This document shows positions 1 through 5,687 of a stretch of 5,687 nt of DNA, in pieces; position 1 is the stretch's first letter, and the number at the start of each line of letters is the position of its first letter. Under the pieces are notes generated by a model. The model searched no databases. It worked only from the letters and a program-made list of their open reading frames with translations, and had not been told where the DNA came from. Source of the DNA: Gammaproteobacteria bacterium (GTDB lineage Bacteria > Pseudomonadota > Gammaproteobacteria > Pseudomonadales > Azotimanducaceae); the NCBI GenBank assembly GCA_030430515.1, contig JAUIKX010000243.1, forward strand, positions 1-5,687. The letters run 5' to 3'. Position numbers and translations under genes: made by a program.

Positions 1-46
1 GTCCGCTGATCACCCTAAACCGCAACCGGGCACACCTGCCTACGAG

Positions 47-100
47 GGATAATAAATTCAGTAATTTGTATGTTGGTAAATTTGAACATGAAGTCGAGTG
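47..100 (+). promoter_or_regulatory. AT-rich leader, possible promoter region of the PilZ gene
   Basis: This stretch is strikingly AT-rich next to the GC-rich DNA around it, with runs such as ATAATAAATT and GGTAAATTTG. That is typical of a promoter region rather than coding sequence. I could not assign a convincing -35/-10 pair. Bases 1-46 show no gene. The call rests on composition and on its position upstream of the PilZ gene, so it is weak. Confidence 0.3.
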
Positions 101-183
101 AGCGAAAGCGTGGTGCTGTTGCCGACTTTGCTGTAAGCAAGGTTTGTCTATGCTTAGGAAATCACCGAACGATTTCCCGACGC

Positions 184-696
184 ATGTCAAAATTTGCGCT
201 GCAAGACCTCAACTGCTCCGCTGACGAAGAGGGTGTGCAGATTGCCATCGGCAATGCTGCCACACGCCTCAACGTTCGCGATGCGGTTGCGCTGGGACGC
301 TATCTGACAAATCTGAACTTCGGCGAGCAACGAACCGGCTTCCGGGTGCCGGTGGAACTGCTTCTGAACGAACTGAAAGCCAGCCTTTCTTCCACTCTGG
401 TTTACAAGGGCACGATCTACGACGCTGTGCCCATCGACCTGAGCCTCACTGGCATTCTGGTTAAGGCCAGCAAGTTCGAGGCCCCGGTCGGCGCAGAGCT
501 CACCACGAGGCTCATCGTCGAAGACCACCTCGCGAAGCTTCGCTCGACCATCGTGCGTATCGACGGTTCGCTCGTTGCTCTGCATTTCAGCGAGTGCATG
601 GAAGGTGGCGAGCTGAACCCGCCGCCCCAGCTCGGCCCGGTATTCAGCCGGCTCGAGCGCATCTATCTCAACCGTCGGCGGCAGGGTCTGGGGTAG
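184..696 (+). CDS. PilZ-domain protein, putative c-di-GMP receptor
   Basis: This gene encodes a 170-residue protein with both halves of the PilZ c-di-GMP-binding signature: RxxxR at residues 50-54 (RTGFR) and DxSxxG at 85-90 (DLSLTG). The PilZ beta-barrel covers roughly residues 50-138. PilZ proteins bind the second messenger c-di-GMP and pass the signal to partners controlling motility, surface polysaccharide or biofilm; the partner here is unknown. The N-terminal ~45 residues are a separate segment I do not recognise. No signal peptide or membrane segment is visible. The frame is open further upstream, with ATGs at 70 and 88. I prefer 184 because the extra 38 residues are unlike coding sequence and overlap an AT-rich leader, but no good ribosome site precedes any of these starts. 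The gene converges on the SDR gene, with 19 bases between them, and looks unrelated to the arsenic cluster. Confidence 0.8.
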   Translation: MSKFALQDLNCSADEEGVQIAIGNAATRLNVRDAVALGRYLTNLNFGEQRTGFRVPVELLLNELKASLSSTLVYKGTIYDAVPIDLSLTGILVKASKFEAPVGAELTTRLIVEDHLAKLRSTIVRIDGSLVALHFSECMEGGELNPPPQLGPVFSRLERIYLNRRRQGLG

Positions 697-715
697 GACG
701 AACGGCTCCGCCAGA

Positions 716-1468
716 TCAGAGCGATGCCGATGGATGAATCCTATCGCGAAGCTGGAAACTCATTGTTTCCAGATCCACGATGCCAACCGGTTTGTCGCTT
801 TCATAAAGTTGGTAGGTGAAGTCTGCGATCTGCTCCGGCGTGTGAAATCGAACGGTGCTCGCGTCCAGCCCTTGAAGCTTCGTGTCTTTCAACGATATTC
901 CGGTGAATTCCGTATCGATTGGACCTGGCGTCATGACCTTGATACGCATTGGGCTGCCAACCGCCTGAAGATCGAGATACAGGCCTTCGGTAAACGCAGT
1001 GGCAAAAAATTTGGTCGCGCTATATGGAACCGATCCGGGAAAAAGACTGTAGCCGGCCAGTGAAGTCACATTGATCAGACAGGCGTCCGTTTCTTTCATG
1101 GCCAAAGCAAAACGCCTCGACAAAGTCGCGAGAGCGACTGCATTCAGATCGATCATTGCCTGGAATTTTTCCGGCTGGACATCCCAAACGAAGTTCCAGT
1201 CACCAAGGCCGGCATTGTTGATCATCACGTCCATCCCCTGGTTGAGCGCCTCTGTGCAGACAGCCTCCAACTCATCCATATTCGAAAGATCAGCCGGAAA
1301 GGTCGTCACGCTCACGCCATACTTCTGCTCGATGTCCCGCTTGATCGACTCGAGTTTGTCGGACCGCCGAGCAACCAGAAAAAGGTTTGCTCCCTCAACC
1401 GCAAAGCGATAGGCCATTGCTTTACCTGCACCTGCGCTGGCGCCCGTTATAAAAACTGTCTTTTTTAT
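716..1468 (-). CDS. short-chain dehydrogenase/reductase (classical SDR), non-standard start
   Basis: This is an NAD(P)-dependent oxidoreductase of the classical SDR family. Numbered from a proposed AUA start at 1468, it has 250 residues, a normal length for the family. It carries the cofactor-binding TGASAGAG at 8-15, Asp60 in PADL, NNAG at 84-87, Asn109, catalytic Ser136, Tyr149 and Lys153 (YSATK), and the PGPIDTEF segment that follows. The arginine pair at 34-35 after the second strand hints at NADP preference. The substrate cannot be told from sequence. It is the last gene of the tal-gap-arsJ operon and starts within a few bases of the arsJ stop. The first ATG (1417) would remove the Rossmann glycine motif, and no ATG, GTG or TTG lies upstream in frame before the stop at 1540. 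Either AUA is used, preceded by GAGG at 1477-1474 with 5-base spacing, or the start codon has been lost. The product class is secure; the start is not. Confidence 0.85.
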   Translation of the reverse strand: MKKTVFITGASAGAGKAMAYRFAVEGANLFLVARRSDKLESIKRDIEQKYGVSVTTFPADLSNMDELEAVCTEALNQGMDVMINNAGLGDWNFVWDVQPEKFQAMIDLNAVALATLSRRFALAMKETDACLINVTSLAGYSLFPGSVPYSATKFFATAFTEGLYLDLQAVGSPMRIKVMTPGPIDTEFTGISLKDTKLQGLDASTVRFHTPEQIADFTYQLYESDKPVGIVDLETMSFQLRDRIHPSASL

Positions 1469-1469
1469 T

Positions 1470-2687
1470 TCAACCTCGTCGATTTCCGCGGAACAATTGG
1501 TCCGTTCGGTTCGTATGCTGTGGGAGATGGAACGATATCAGGACAGCCAGCAGGACAAATCCCGCGGACACCCACAGACATGCGTCAAACCCGTACTCCT
1601 GAAAGACCCAACCGGAAAGAACAGTGCCTAACAGGCGTCCCAGCGCATTGGACATGTAGTAGAAGCCTACATCAAGCGACACGCCATCATGCTCTGCGTA
1701 GGAGACGATGAGGTAGGAATGAACGGCAGAGTTCACCGCGAAGACCCCACCATAGGCGAGCAACCCGACGACAATGGCGCCAACCGGGTCTGCGCCGATG
1801 CTCTGGCTGAGAACGATGCCGACGGGCAGGACGGCAAGCACCGCCCCCCAGCTCACCGCCGTACGACCATCAGGATGCCGCTTTCCGCGATTGCCCGTGA
1901 TCGCCGGCGCCAGCGCCTGGATGAGACCGTAACCCATGATCCACCCCGCCAGCAGCGTGCCAACCGACAGGCTCGTCCAACCGAACTGAACCTGCAGGTA
2001 AACCGGTAACGCTACCACGAACCAGACATCCCGCGAGCCAAACAGAAACAACCGCGCAGCCGACAGCCAGTTCACCTCGCGGCTCTTGGAAAACACGTCG
2101 CGAAACCTGGGCTTAAAGGCCGACCGGCCGATACCCCGATCAAGAAAAACCGTCGTGCCGATTGCGACCACAAGAAGCGTTGCGACCATTCCCATAATCG
2201 CGCCCTGGAAGCCAAATCCGCCAAGCAACGCCCCACCCAGGAAAAAGCCGACGCCTTTCAGGGCATTCTTGGAGCCAGTCAGCGCGGCAACCCAGCGATA
2301 CAGCTGCCCGTGCGCATCCTCCGCCAGCAGCTTGACGCTGCTCTTGGCGCTCATCTTGCTCAGATCCTTCGCTATGCCGGAAAGCGCCTGCGCAACCATG
2401 ACGTAGGCCACCGTGAGCATCGAAGGATCGACGAGCAGCATGGAGAGCGCACCAACCTGAAGGAAGAGCCCGACGATGAGCGTTGATGCAAGCCCGAGCC
2501 TTGCGGCCAGCCATCCGCCCACCAGGTTGGTGACAACGCCGAAAAACTCGTAGAAAAGAAACAGGGAAGCGATATCGAGCGGGCTGTAACCAAGCTGGTG
2601 AAAGTGCAGAACCACCAGCATGCGCAGCGCGCCATCGGTCAGCGTAAACGCCCAGTAGGCAGCGGTGACGATGGCGTACTGCAGCAC
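1470..2687 (-). CDS. arsJ: ArsJ, organoarsenical (1-arseno-3-phosphoglycerate) efflux MFS permease
   Basis: This 405-residue inner-membrane protein is of the major facilitator superfamily, with repeated hydrophobic segments consistent with about 12 helices and a longer polar linker near 183-207. I recognise it as ArsJ from segments typical of that family: YWAFTLTDGALRMLVVLHFH (11-30), LFLFYEFFGVVTNLVGGWLA (42-61), LSGIAKDLSKMSAKS (102-116), the GSKNALKGVGFFLGG stretch (138-152), SAARLFLFGSRDVWFVVALP (209-228) and SYLIVSYAEHDGVSLDVGFY (324-343). ArsJ exports 1-arseno-3-phosphoglycerate, the unstable product made by the partner GAPDH; outside the cell it breaks down to arsenate and 3-phosphoglycerate. 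The partner gene lies directly upstream, 5 bases away, which is the diagnostic context. The start is GTG at 2687. Its ribosome site would lie in the end of the GAPDH gene, so translation is probably coupled. The stop all but touches the proposed SDR start. The gene is intact. Confidence 0.95.
   Translation of the reverse strand: MLQYAIVTAAYWAFTLTDGALRMLVVLHFHQLGYSPLDIASLFLFYEFFGVVTNLVGGWLAARLGLASTLIVGLFLQVGALSMLLVDPSMLTVAYVMVAQALSGIAKDLSKMSAKSSVKLLAEDAHGQLYRWVAALTGSKNALKGVGFFLGGALLGGFGFQGAIMGMVATLLVVAIGTTVFLDRGIGRSAFKPRFRDVFSKSREVNWLSAARLFLFGSRDVWFVVALPVYLQVQFGWTSLSVGTLLAGWIMGYGLIQALAPAITGNRGKRHPDGRTAVSWGAVLAVLPVGIVLSQSIGADPVGAIVVGLLAYGGVFAVNSAVHSYLIVSYAEHDGVSLDVGFYYMSNALGRLLGTVLSGWVFQEYGFDACLWVSAGFVLLAVLISFHLPQHTNRTDQLFRGNRRG
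1474..1477 (-). promoter_or_regulatory. Shine-Dalgarno site deciding the SDR start
   Basis: On the minus strand GAGG is followed by TTGAA and then ATA, a 5-base spacing, inside the last codons of arsJ. It is the only ribosome-site-like sequence correctly placed for a start that keeps the TGASAGAG motif. It suggests the SDR is translated by coupling to arsJ. Confidence 0.45.
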
Positions 2688-2692
2688 GCGCT

Positions 2693-3700
2693 TCAGCCCT
2701 TCGCGGAGACTTTCCGCACCAGCTCCATCATCCGGTGCACATAGCCGATCTCGTTGTCGTACCAGGCCAGCACCTTCACGTGCGTCCGGTCGATGACCAT
2801 CGTCGAGAGCGCATCGACGATGCTGGAGCGGGTATCTCCCTCGTAGTCTACCGACACCAGCGGCCGCTCCTCATAGCCGAGGATTCCGGCAAGTTCGCCC
2901 TCAGCAGCGGCCTTCAGAAAACCATTGACCTCATCTTCGCTCGTCGGCCGTGCCACTTCGAACACGCAGTCAGTGACCGACGCATTGGCCACCGGCACCC
3001 TCACCGCCAGGCCAAACAGCTTGCCTCTAAGCTCCGGAAAAATTTCGGCAATGGCCGTAGCAGAGCCCGTTGTTGTGGGTATCAGCGAGGTGGCGCTGGC
3101 CCGGGTGCGGCGCAGGTCCTTGTGATACTCATCGAGCACGCTCTGGGTGTTGGTGATGTCATGAATCGTGGTGATCGAGCCATGTCGAATACCGAGCGAT
3201 TCGTGAATGACCTTGATCACCGGGGCGATGCAGTTCGTCGTGCACGACGCGGCGGTGACAATGTGGTGCTTGTCGGGATCATAGAGGTGGTCGTTCACCC
3301 CCATCACGAAGTTCGGCGTGCCATCCTTGACCGGCGCCGATACAACGACCTTGCCCACACCTGCATCCAGATAGGGTGCCAGCGCTTGCCTGGACTTGAA
3401 CCGGCCGGTGCACTCGACGACGACGTCCACCCCGAGCGCTGACCAAGACGTGTCCTCCAGGTTCTGATTGGAGGAATAGCTCACCCGCCTGCCATCGATC
3501 AGCAGGCCTTCGCGGTCATGAGCGACCGGCACGTCCCAGGTTCCATGCACGGAGTCAAACTGCAGAAGATGGGCTGCAGTTGCCGCATCACCGCCAACCT
3601 CATTGACGTGCACGATTTCCAGATCCGGCCAGTCCCAGGCTGCGCGAAGCGCCAGCCGACCCATGCGACCGAACCCGTTTACTGCGATACGTGCCGGCAT
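2693..3700 (-). CDS. gap: ArsJ-associated glyceraldehyde-3-phosphate dehydrogenase
   Basis: This is a complete 335-residue phosphorylating GAPDH. The NAD-binding GFGRMGR lies at 9-15, the catalytic ASCTTNC at 151-157 with nucleophile Cys153, the base His180 in TTIHD, and the C-terminal WYDNEIGY at 313-320. The normal reaction converts glyceraldehyde 3-phosphate, NAD+ and phosphate to 1,3-bisphosphoglycerate in the cytoplasm. In the gapdh/arsJ system arsenate replaces phosphate, giving 1-arseno-3-phosphoglycerate for export. The adjacent arsJ makes this role more likely than glycolysis. At the end of the second strand it has Asn33-Glu34 where glycolytic enzymes usually have Asn-Asp. The same NE pair occurs in Epd (erythrose-4-phosphate dehydrogenase), so an Epd-like activity is the main alternative. 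The ATG at 3700 follows GAGG by 5 bases, and that site overlaps the tal stop codon. Confidence 0.93.
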   Translation of the reverse strand: MPARIAVNGFGRMGRLALRAAWDWPDLEIVHVNEVGGDAATAAHLLQFDSVHGTWDVPVAHDREGLLIDGRRVSYSSNQNLEDTSWSALGVDVVVECTGRFKSRQALAPYLDAGVGKVVVSAPVKDGTPNFVMGVNDHLYDPDKHHIVTAASCTTNCIAPVIKVIHESLGIRHGSITTIHDITNTQSVLDEYHKDLRRTRASATSLIPTTTGSATAIAEIFPELRGKLFGLAVRVPVANASVTDCVFEVARPTSEDEVNGFLKAAAEGELAGILGYEERPLVSVDYEGDTRSSIVDALSTMVIDRTHVKVLAWYDNEIGYVHRMMELVRKVSAKG

Positions 3701-3705
3701 AGCAA

Positions 3706-3709
3706 CCTC
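3706..3709 (-). promoter_or_regulatory. Ribosome-binding site of gap, overlapping the tal stop
   Basis: GAGG on the minus strand lies 5 bases before the gap ATG and shares bases with the TGA of tal (3710-3708). This fixes the gap start and implies tal and gap are on one transcript with coupled translation. Confidence 0.6.
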
Positions 3710-4652
3710 AGAGCTGTGCGAGCAGCTGCTCTAACTTGACTTGGTCGGCGGCAAAATTACGGATCCCTTCCGCCAGCTTCTCGGTGGCCATCGCGTCTTC
3801 ATTGAGCTGCCAGCGATAGGCACTTTCATCGAGCGCAATCTGCGCTTCGCCGTCTGTCGTCGCAGGGTCGAGCGTTCGGGTGAGCTCACCATCGTCTTCA
3901 GACAGCTCCTGCAGGAGAGCCGGGCTGATGGTCAGTCTGTCGCAGCCCGCCAGCGCTTCGATCTCTCCAGTGTTGCGGAAACTCGCGCCCATCACCACGG
4001 TCTGGTAACCGTGGGTTTTGTAGTAATTGTAAATGCGCCGCACCGAGAGCACACCGGGATCGGTTTCCGCGGTGTAGCTCTCCCCGGTCGCGTTTTTGTA
4101 CCAATCGAGTATGCGACCAACGAAGGGTGAGATCAGAAACACACCGGCATCTGCACATGCCGCTGCCTGGCTGAACCCGAACAGCAGGGTCAGGTTGCAG
4201 TTGATGCCGTCACGCTCGAGCGCCCGTGCCGCTTCGATGCCTTCCCACGTCGCGGCGATCTTGATCAGCACGCGTTCTCTCTGCACGCCGTTGGCCTCAT
4301 AGAGGTCGATCAGACGACGTGCTTTGGCGATCGTCGCATCGGTCTGAAACGACAGGCGGGCATCCACCTCCGAAGAAATCCGTCCGGGAATGACGCCGAG
4401 TATCTCAGTGCCGATATCTACCGCCAGCTTGTCGCAGCAGTTGGCAAGCTGCTCTGCATTCGATCCGCCCTCGGCCTCCGCCCACCTTCTGGACCGCACC
4501 AGCAACTGCTCGTATTCCGGCAACGCCGCCGCCTTCAGCAGCAGCGACGGGTTGGTGGTGGCGTCCAGCGGCTGGTACTGGCGGATCGCGTTGATATCGC
4601 CTGTATCTGCGACCACGTCGGTCATGGTTCTGAGCTGGGCGAGTTTGTCCAT
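3708..4652 (-). CDS. tal: transaldolase (TalB type)
   Basis: This gene encodes a 314-residue transaldolase, close to the 317 residues of E. coli TalB and similar along its whole length. It transfers a dihydroxyacetone unit from sedoheptulose 7-phosphate to glyceraldehyde 3-phosphate, giving erythrose 4-phosphate and fructose 6-phosphate, in the cytoplasmic non-oxidative pentose phosphate pathway. Visible features are Asp16 (ADTGD), signature 1 DATTNPSLL at 30-38, RISSEVDARLS with Glu95, the Schiff-base Lys131 in LIKIAATWEGI, NCNLTLLF at 151-158 and SPFVGRILDWY at 175-185. All catalytic residues expected from the family are present. I chose the ATG at 4652 because it matches the family N-terminus; the frame is open up to 4712 but the extra 20 residues do not fit, and 4652 has only a weak ribosome site. 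It is the first gene of the operon, 7 bases before gap. The shared substrate glyceraldehyde 3-phosphate suggests a supply role for the arsenate pathway, which is inference. Confidence 0.93.
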   Translation of the reverse strand: MDKLAQLRTMTDVVADTGDINAIRQYQPLDATTNPSLLLKAAALPEYEQLLVRSRRWAEAEGGSNAEQLANCCDKLAVDIGTEILGVIPGRISSEVDARLSFQTDATIAKARRLIDLYEANGVQRERVLIKIAATWEGIEAARALERDGINCNLTLLFGFSQAAACADAGVFLISPFVGRILDWYKNATGESYTAETDPGVLSVRRIYNYYKTHGYQTVVMGASFRNTGEIEALAGCDRLTISPALLQELSEDDGELTRTLDPATTDGEAQIALDESAYRWQLNEDAMATEKLAEGIRNFAADQVKLEQLLAQL

Positions 4653-4730
4653 AAATTCTGAAGTGCCGGATGAAAACATCATTGTAAGATAGGAGGCACA
4701 TGATCGTCGCACGCAACCGGTGAAACTCTG
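4653..4730. promoter_or_regulatory. divergent intergenic region between tal and the GST-like gene
   Basis: These 78 bases must hold any promoter of the tal-gap-arsJ-SDR operon that lies inside the window, and probably that of the GST-like gene. On the minus strand TACAAT (4686-4681) is one base from the -10 consensus, but no matching -35 is found at 16-17 bases. A short inverted repeat, ATCAT (4679-4683) and ATGAT (4700-4704), flanks it and could be an operator half-site pair, but 5-base arms occur easily by chance. No recognisable ArsR site was found. Confidence 0.35.
4700..4723 (+). other. possible leader mini-ORF of 7 codons with a strong Shine-Dalgarno
   Basis: A perfect AGGAGG at 4691-4696 precedes an ATG at 4700 by 3 bases, closer than usual. 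The frame encodes MIVARNR and stops at 4721-4723, 7 bases before the GST-like start at 4731. It could be a leader peptide coupled to the GST-like gene, or the AGGAGG may be chance. No attenuator hairpin was recognised. Confidence 0.2.
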
Positions 4731-5420
4731 ATGAAGGCAAGCAAGATGACCCGCCCGCTAAGCCTGGCTGGCTCAATGATGGCAACCATGGCCCGTGGTG
4801 GCCTCGGCGTCGGAGCGCAACCCGCTGCCGAGCGGCCGCCGTTGCTGTTCGAGCTCTACGAATTCGAAGGGTGCCCCTACTGCCGTCTGGTGCGGGAAGC
4901 ACTGACGGAGCTGGATCTGGACGCACTGGTGTACCCGTGCCCGAAGGGTGGCGAACGCTTTCGACCGAAGGCGGTCGAGCTGGGTGGCAAAGCCCAGTTT
5001 CCTTTCCTGGTCGATCCCAACAACGGCCGTCAGCTGTACGAATCCTCCGACATCATTGCTTATCTTTTTGAGACCTATGGCGGCAGACCGCTACCCTGGC
5101 ACTGGCAGGCAATGGCAATGCCCATGCAGAAACTGAGCTCGTCCCTTGCCGGCGCATCCCGGCTGGGCGCGGGCATGTACGCAAAGCACTCGAACGCACC
5201 GGAGCAACCGCTGGAGCTCTACTCCTTCGAGGCAAGTCCTTTCGGCCGGCTGGTTCGAGAGGCGCTCTGCGAGATGGAAATTCCCTACATTTCCAGGGCC
5301 ATGGGCCGCACCACGGCCGCAGACTGGATGCCGCCCGCAATGCGCAGCGCCGCGAACCAAGCCTACGAACCGCAGACTCTGAACCGCCGCACGGTACTGG
5401 AACGCGCCGGTTCCGTTCGG
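4731..5420 (+). CDS. tandem glutathione S-transferase N-terminal/glutaredoxin-like protein, 3' end lost at a joint
   Basis: This protein has two thioredoxin-fold GST-N domains in a row. Domain 1 (about 38-118) has the glutaredoxin-type active site CPYC at 48-51, the cis-proline segment QFPFLVDP at 89-96 and ESSDIIAYLFETYG at 104-117. Domain 2 (from about 161) repeats the pattern, ELYSFEASPFGRLVREALCE beginning at 162, but with SPFG in place of CPYC, so it is probably not redox active. It then reaches YEPQTLNRRTVLERAG (212-227), where the second cis-proline motif should follow. Instead the sequence changes character at about 230. The frame stays open to the window end, but that part is not family sequence, so I end the real gene at the joint. 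Starts at 4731 (GGTGA 7 bases upstream) and 4746 (GAAGG 8 bases upstream) are both possible. It is divergent from tal. Function is unknown; related proteins are annotated as GST-like. It may be a glutathione-dependent thiol protein. Confidence 0.75.
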
Positions 5421-5425
5421 CAGTC
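5412..5425. other. junction between GST-like gene and unrelated sequence
   Basis: Left of here the plus strand reads as good GST-N domain. Right of here the same frame becomes low-complexity, rich in Pro, Gly, Val and Arg, while the minus strand becomes convincingly coding. On that minus strand, sense-like protein gives way to antisense of the GST gene at the same point. This marks a joint between two DNAs, either an assembly chimera or a real recombination. No insertion-sequence end, att site or repeat was seen at it. Confidence 0.6.
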
Positions 5426-5687
5426 GCCCCCAGCTCGACGGCTCGGCGGCGTCCCCTTCGGTCCAGTCGGTCGTTTCGATCACGTTGCCCTCGTCGTCGT
5501 AGAACCAGGCTTCCTCGTCGCTGGAGAACCCGAAGCCAAACGAGTCGGGAGCGTCCCGCACGAAGACGACGTACCCGCCGATCCGGGCGAGGCTCTTCCC
5601 CCGGTCGGCGAATTTCTCCAGGGTGAGTTCGATCTCCTCGCCGCGTTTGGGGGCGCGAGGAGCGGGCGGGGGGGTGGCAGTATCGAG
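5420..5687 (-). CDS. partial ORF: TRAM-domain N-terminus then acidic segment, probably chimeric
   Basis: Read on the minus strand from the window edge, the first 13 residues are a Pro/Ala-rich lead-in, and residues 14-46 (PKRGEEIELTLEKFADRGKS, then LARIGGYVVFVRDA) match a TRAM domain. TRAM is the RNA-binding domain at the N-terminus of 23S rRNA uracil-5-methyltransferases (RumA/RlmD type). In that family a VPGDRV-like stretch should follow; instead residues 47-91 (5549-5415) are highly acidic (12 Asp/Glu in 45, one basic residue), including DEEAWFYDDEGNVIETTDW, which I do not recognise. The methyltransferase catalytic domain is absent. The gene runs off the window at its 5' side, so the start is not seen, and at its other end it runs into antisense of the GST-like gene. 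The acidic composition recalls salt-adapted bacteria such as Salinibacter relatives; this is a guess. Confidence 0.45.

Noticed and set aside
187..585. Minus-strand ORF of 132 codons over the PilZ gene
   Set aside because: The plus strand has both PilZ motifs in frame; the minus-strand product is a shadow.
685..717. Possible bidirectional terminator between the PilZ and SDR genes
   Set aside because: GGTCTGG (685-691) can pair with CCAGATC (711-717) with one G-T pair, but the loop is 19 bases and there is no T-run on either side, so it is not a convincing intrinsic terminator.
2735..3442. Long plus-strand ORF of 235 codons opposite gap
   Set aside because: It is antisense to a gene with full GAPDH motifs; the translation is His/Arg-rich and shows no family resemblance. 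It is a by-product of GC-rich codon use.
3741..4130. Plus-strand ORF of 129 codons opposite tal
   Set aside because: It lies wholly within transaldolase on the other strand, which has every family signature; the antisense protein has no recognisable domain.
4681..4686. Minus-strand -10 element TACAAT for the tal operon
   Set aside because: It is close to TATAAT, but no -35-like hexamer is present at 16-17 bases, so it is not called as a promoter on its own.
5091..5414. Left part of the minus-strand ORF that continues from the TRAM fragment
   Set aside because: This portion is antisense to the GST-N domain sequence and is Cys/His/Arg-rich nonsense; only the part right of the joint looks like real protein.
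1..5687. CRISPR arrays, tRNA or rRNA genes, insertion sequences, long repeats
   Set aside because: None was seen: no regularly spaced repeats, no tRNA-like cloverleaf arms, no transposase motifs and no terminal inverted repeats, including around the right-end joint.

Overview
The window looks like chromosomal DNA of a GC-rich proteobacterium, most likely a gammaproteobacterium. The basis is the TalB-type transaldolase, the PilZ protein and the tandem GST-N protein. The centre is a four-gene minus-strand cluster whose core, an ArsJ-type MFS permease beside a glyceraldehyde-3-phosphate dehydrogenase, is the known gapdh/arsJ arsenate-resistance pair. The last ~270 bases do not match the rest and look like a joint to other DNA, either an assembly chimera at a contig end or a real rearrangement.

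Layout: 1-69 holds no gene and runs into an AT-rich leader. A PilZ-domain protein (184-696, +) converges on the cluster. Read on the minus strand from 4652 down to 716, the cluster is transaldolase (tal), then GAPDH, then arsJ, then a short-chain dehydrogenase (SDR). Spacings are 7, 5 and about 1 base, so this is a tightly coupled operon. On the plus strand, diverging from tal across 78 bases, starts a protein with two thioredoxin-fold GST-N/glutaredoxin-like domains (4731 onward). Its second domain breaks off at about 5412-5425. From there to the end the sequence reads as coding on the minus strand: a TRAM-domain start resembling RNA uracil methyltransferases of the RumA/RlmD family, then an acidic segment I cannot place.

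How the genes may work together: in the known system, GAPDH uses arsenate in place of phosphate to turn glyceraldehyde 3-phosphate (G3P) into 1-arseno-3-phosphoglycerate, and ArsJ exports it. Transaldolase produces or consumes G3P in the pentose phosphate pathway. Placing tal first in the operon suggests it tunes the G3P supply for this route; that is inference. The SDR has no obvious role in it and lacks a standard start codon. No arsR, arsC or other regulator is visible in the window.
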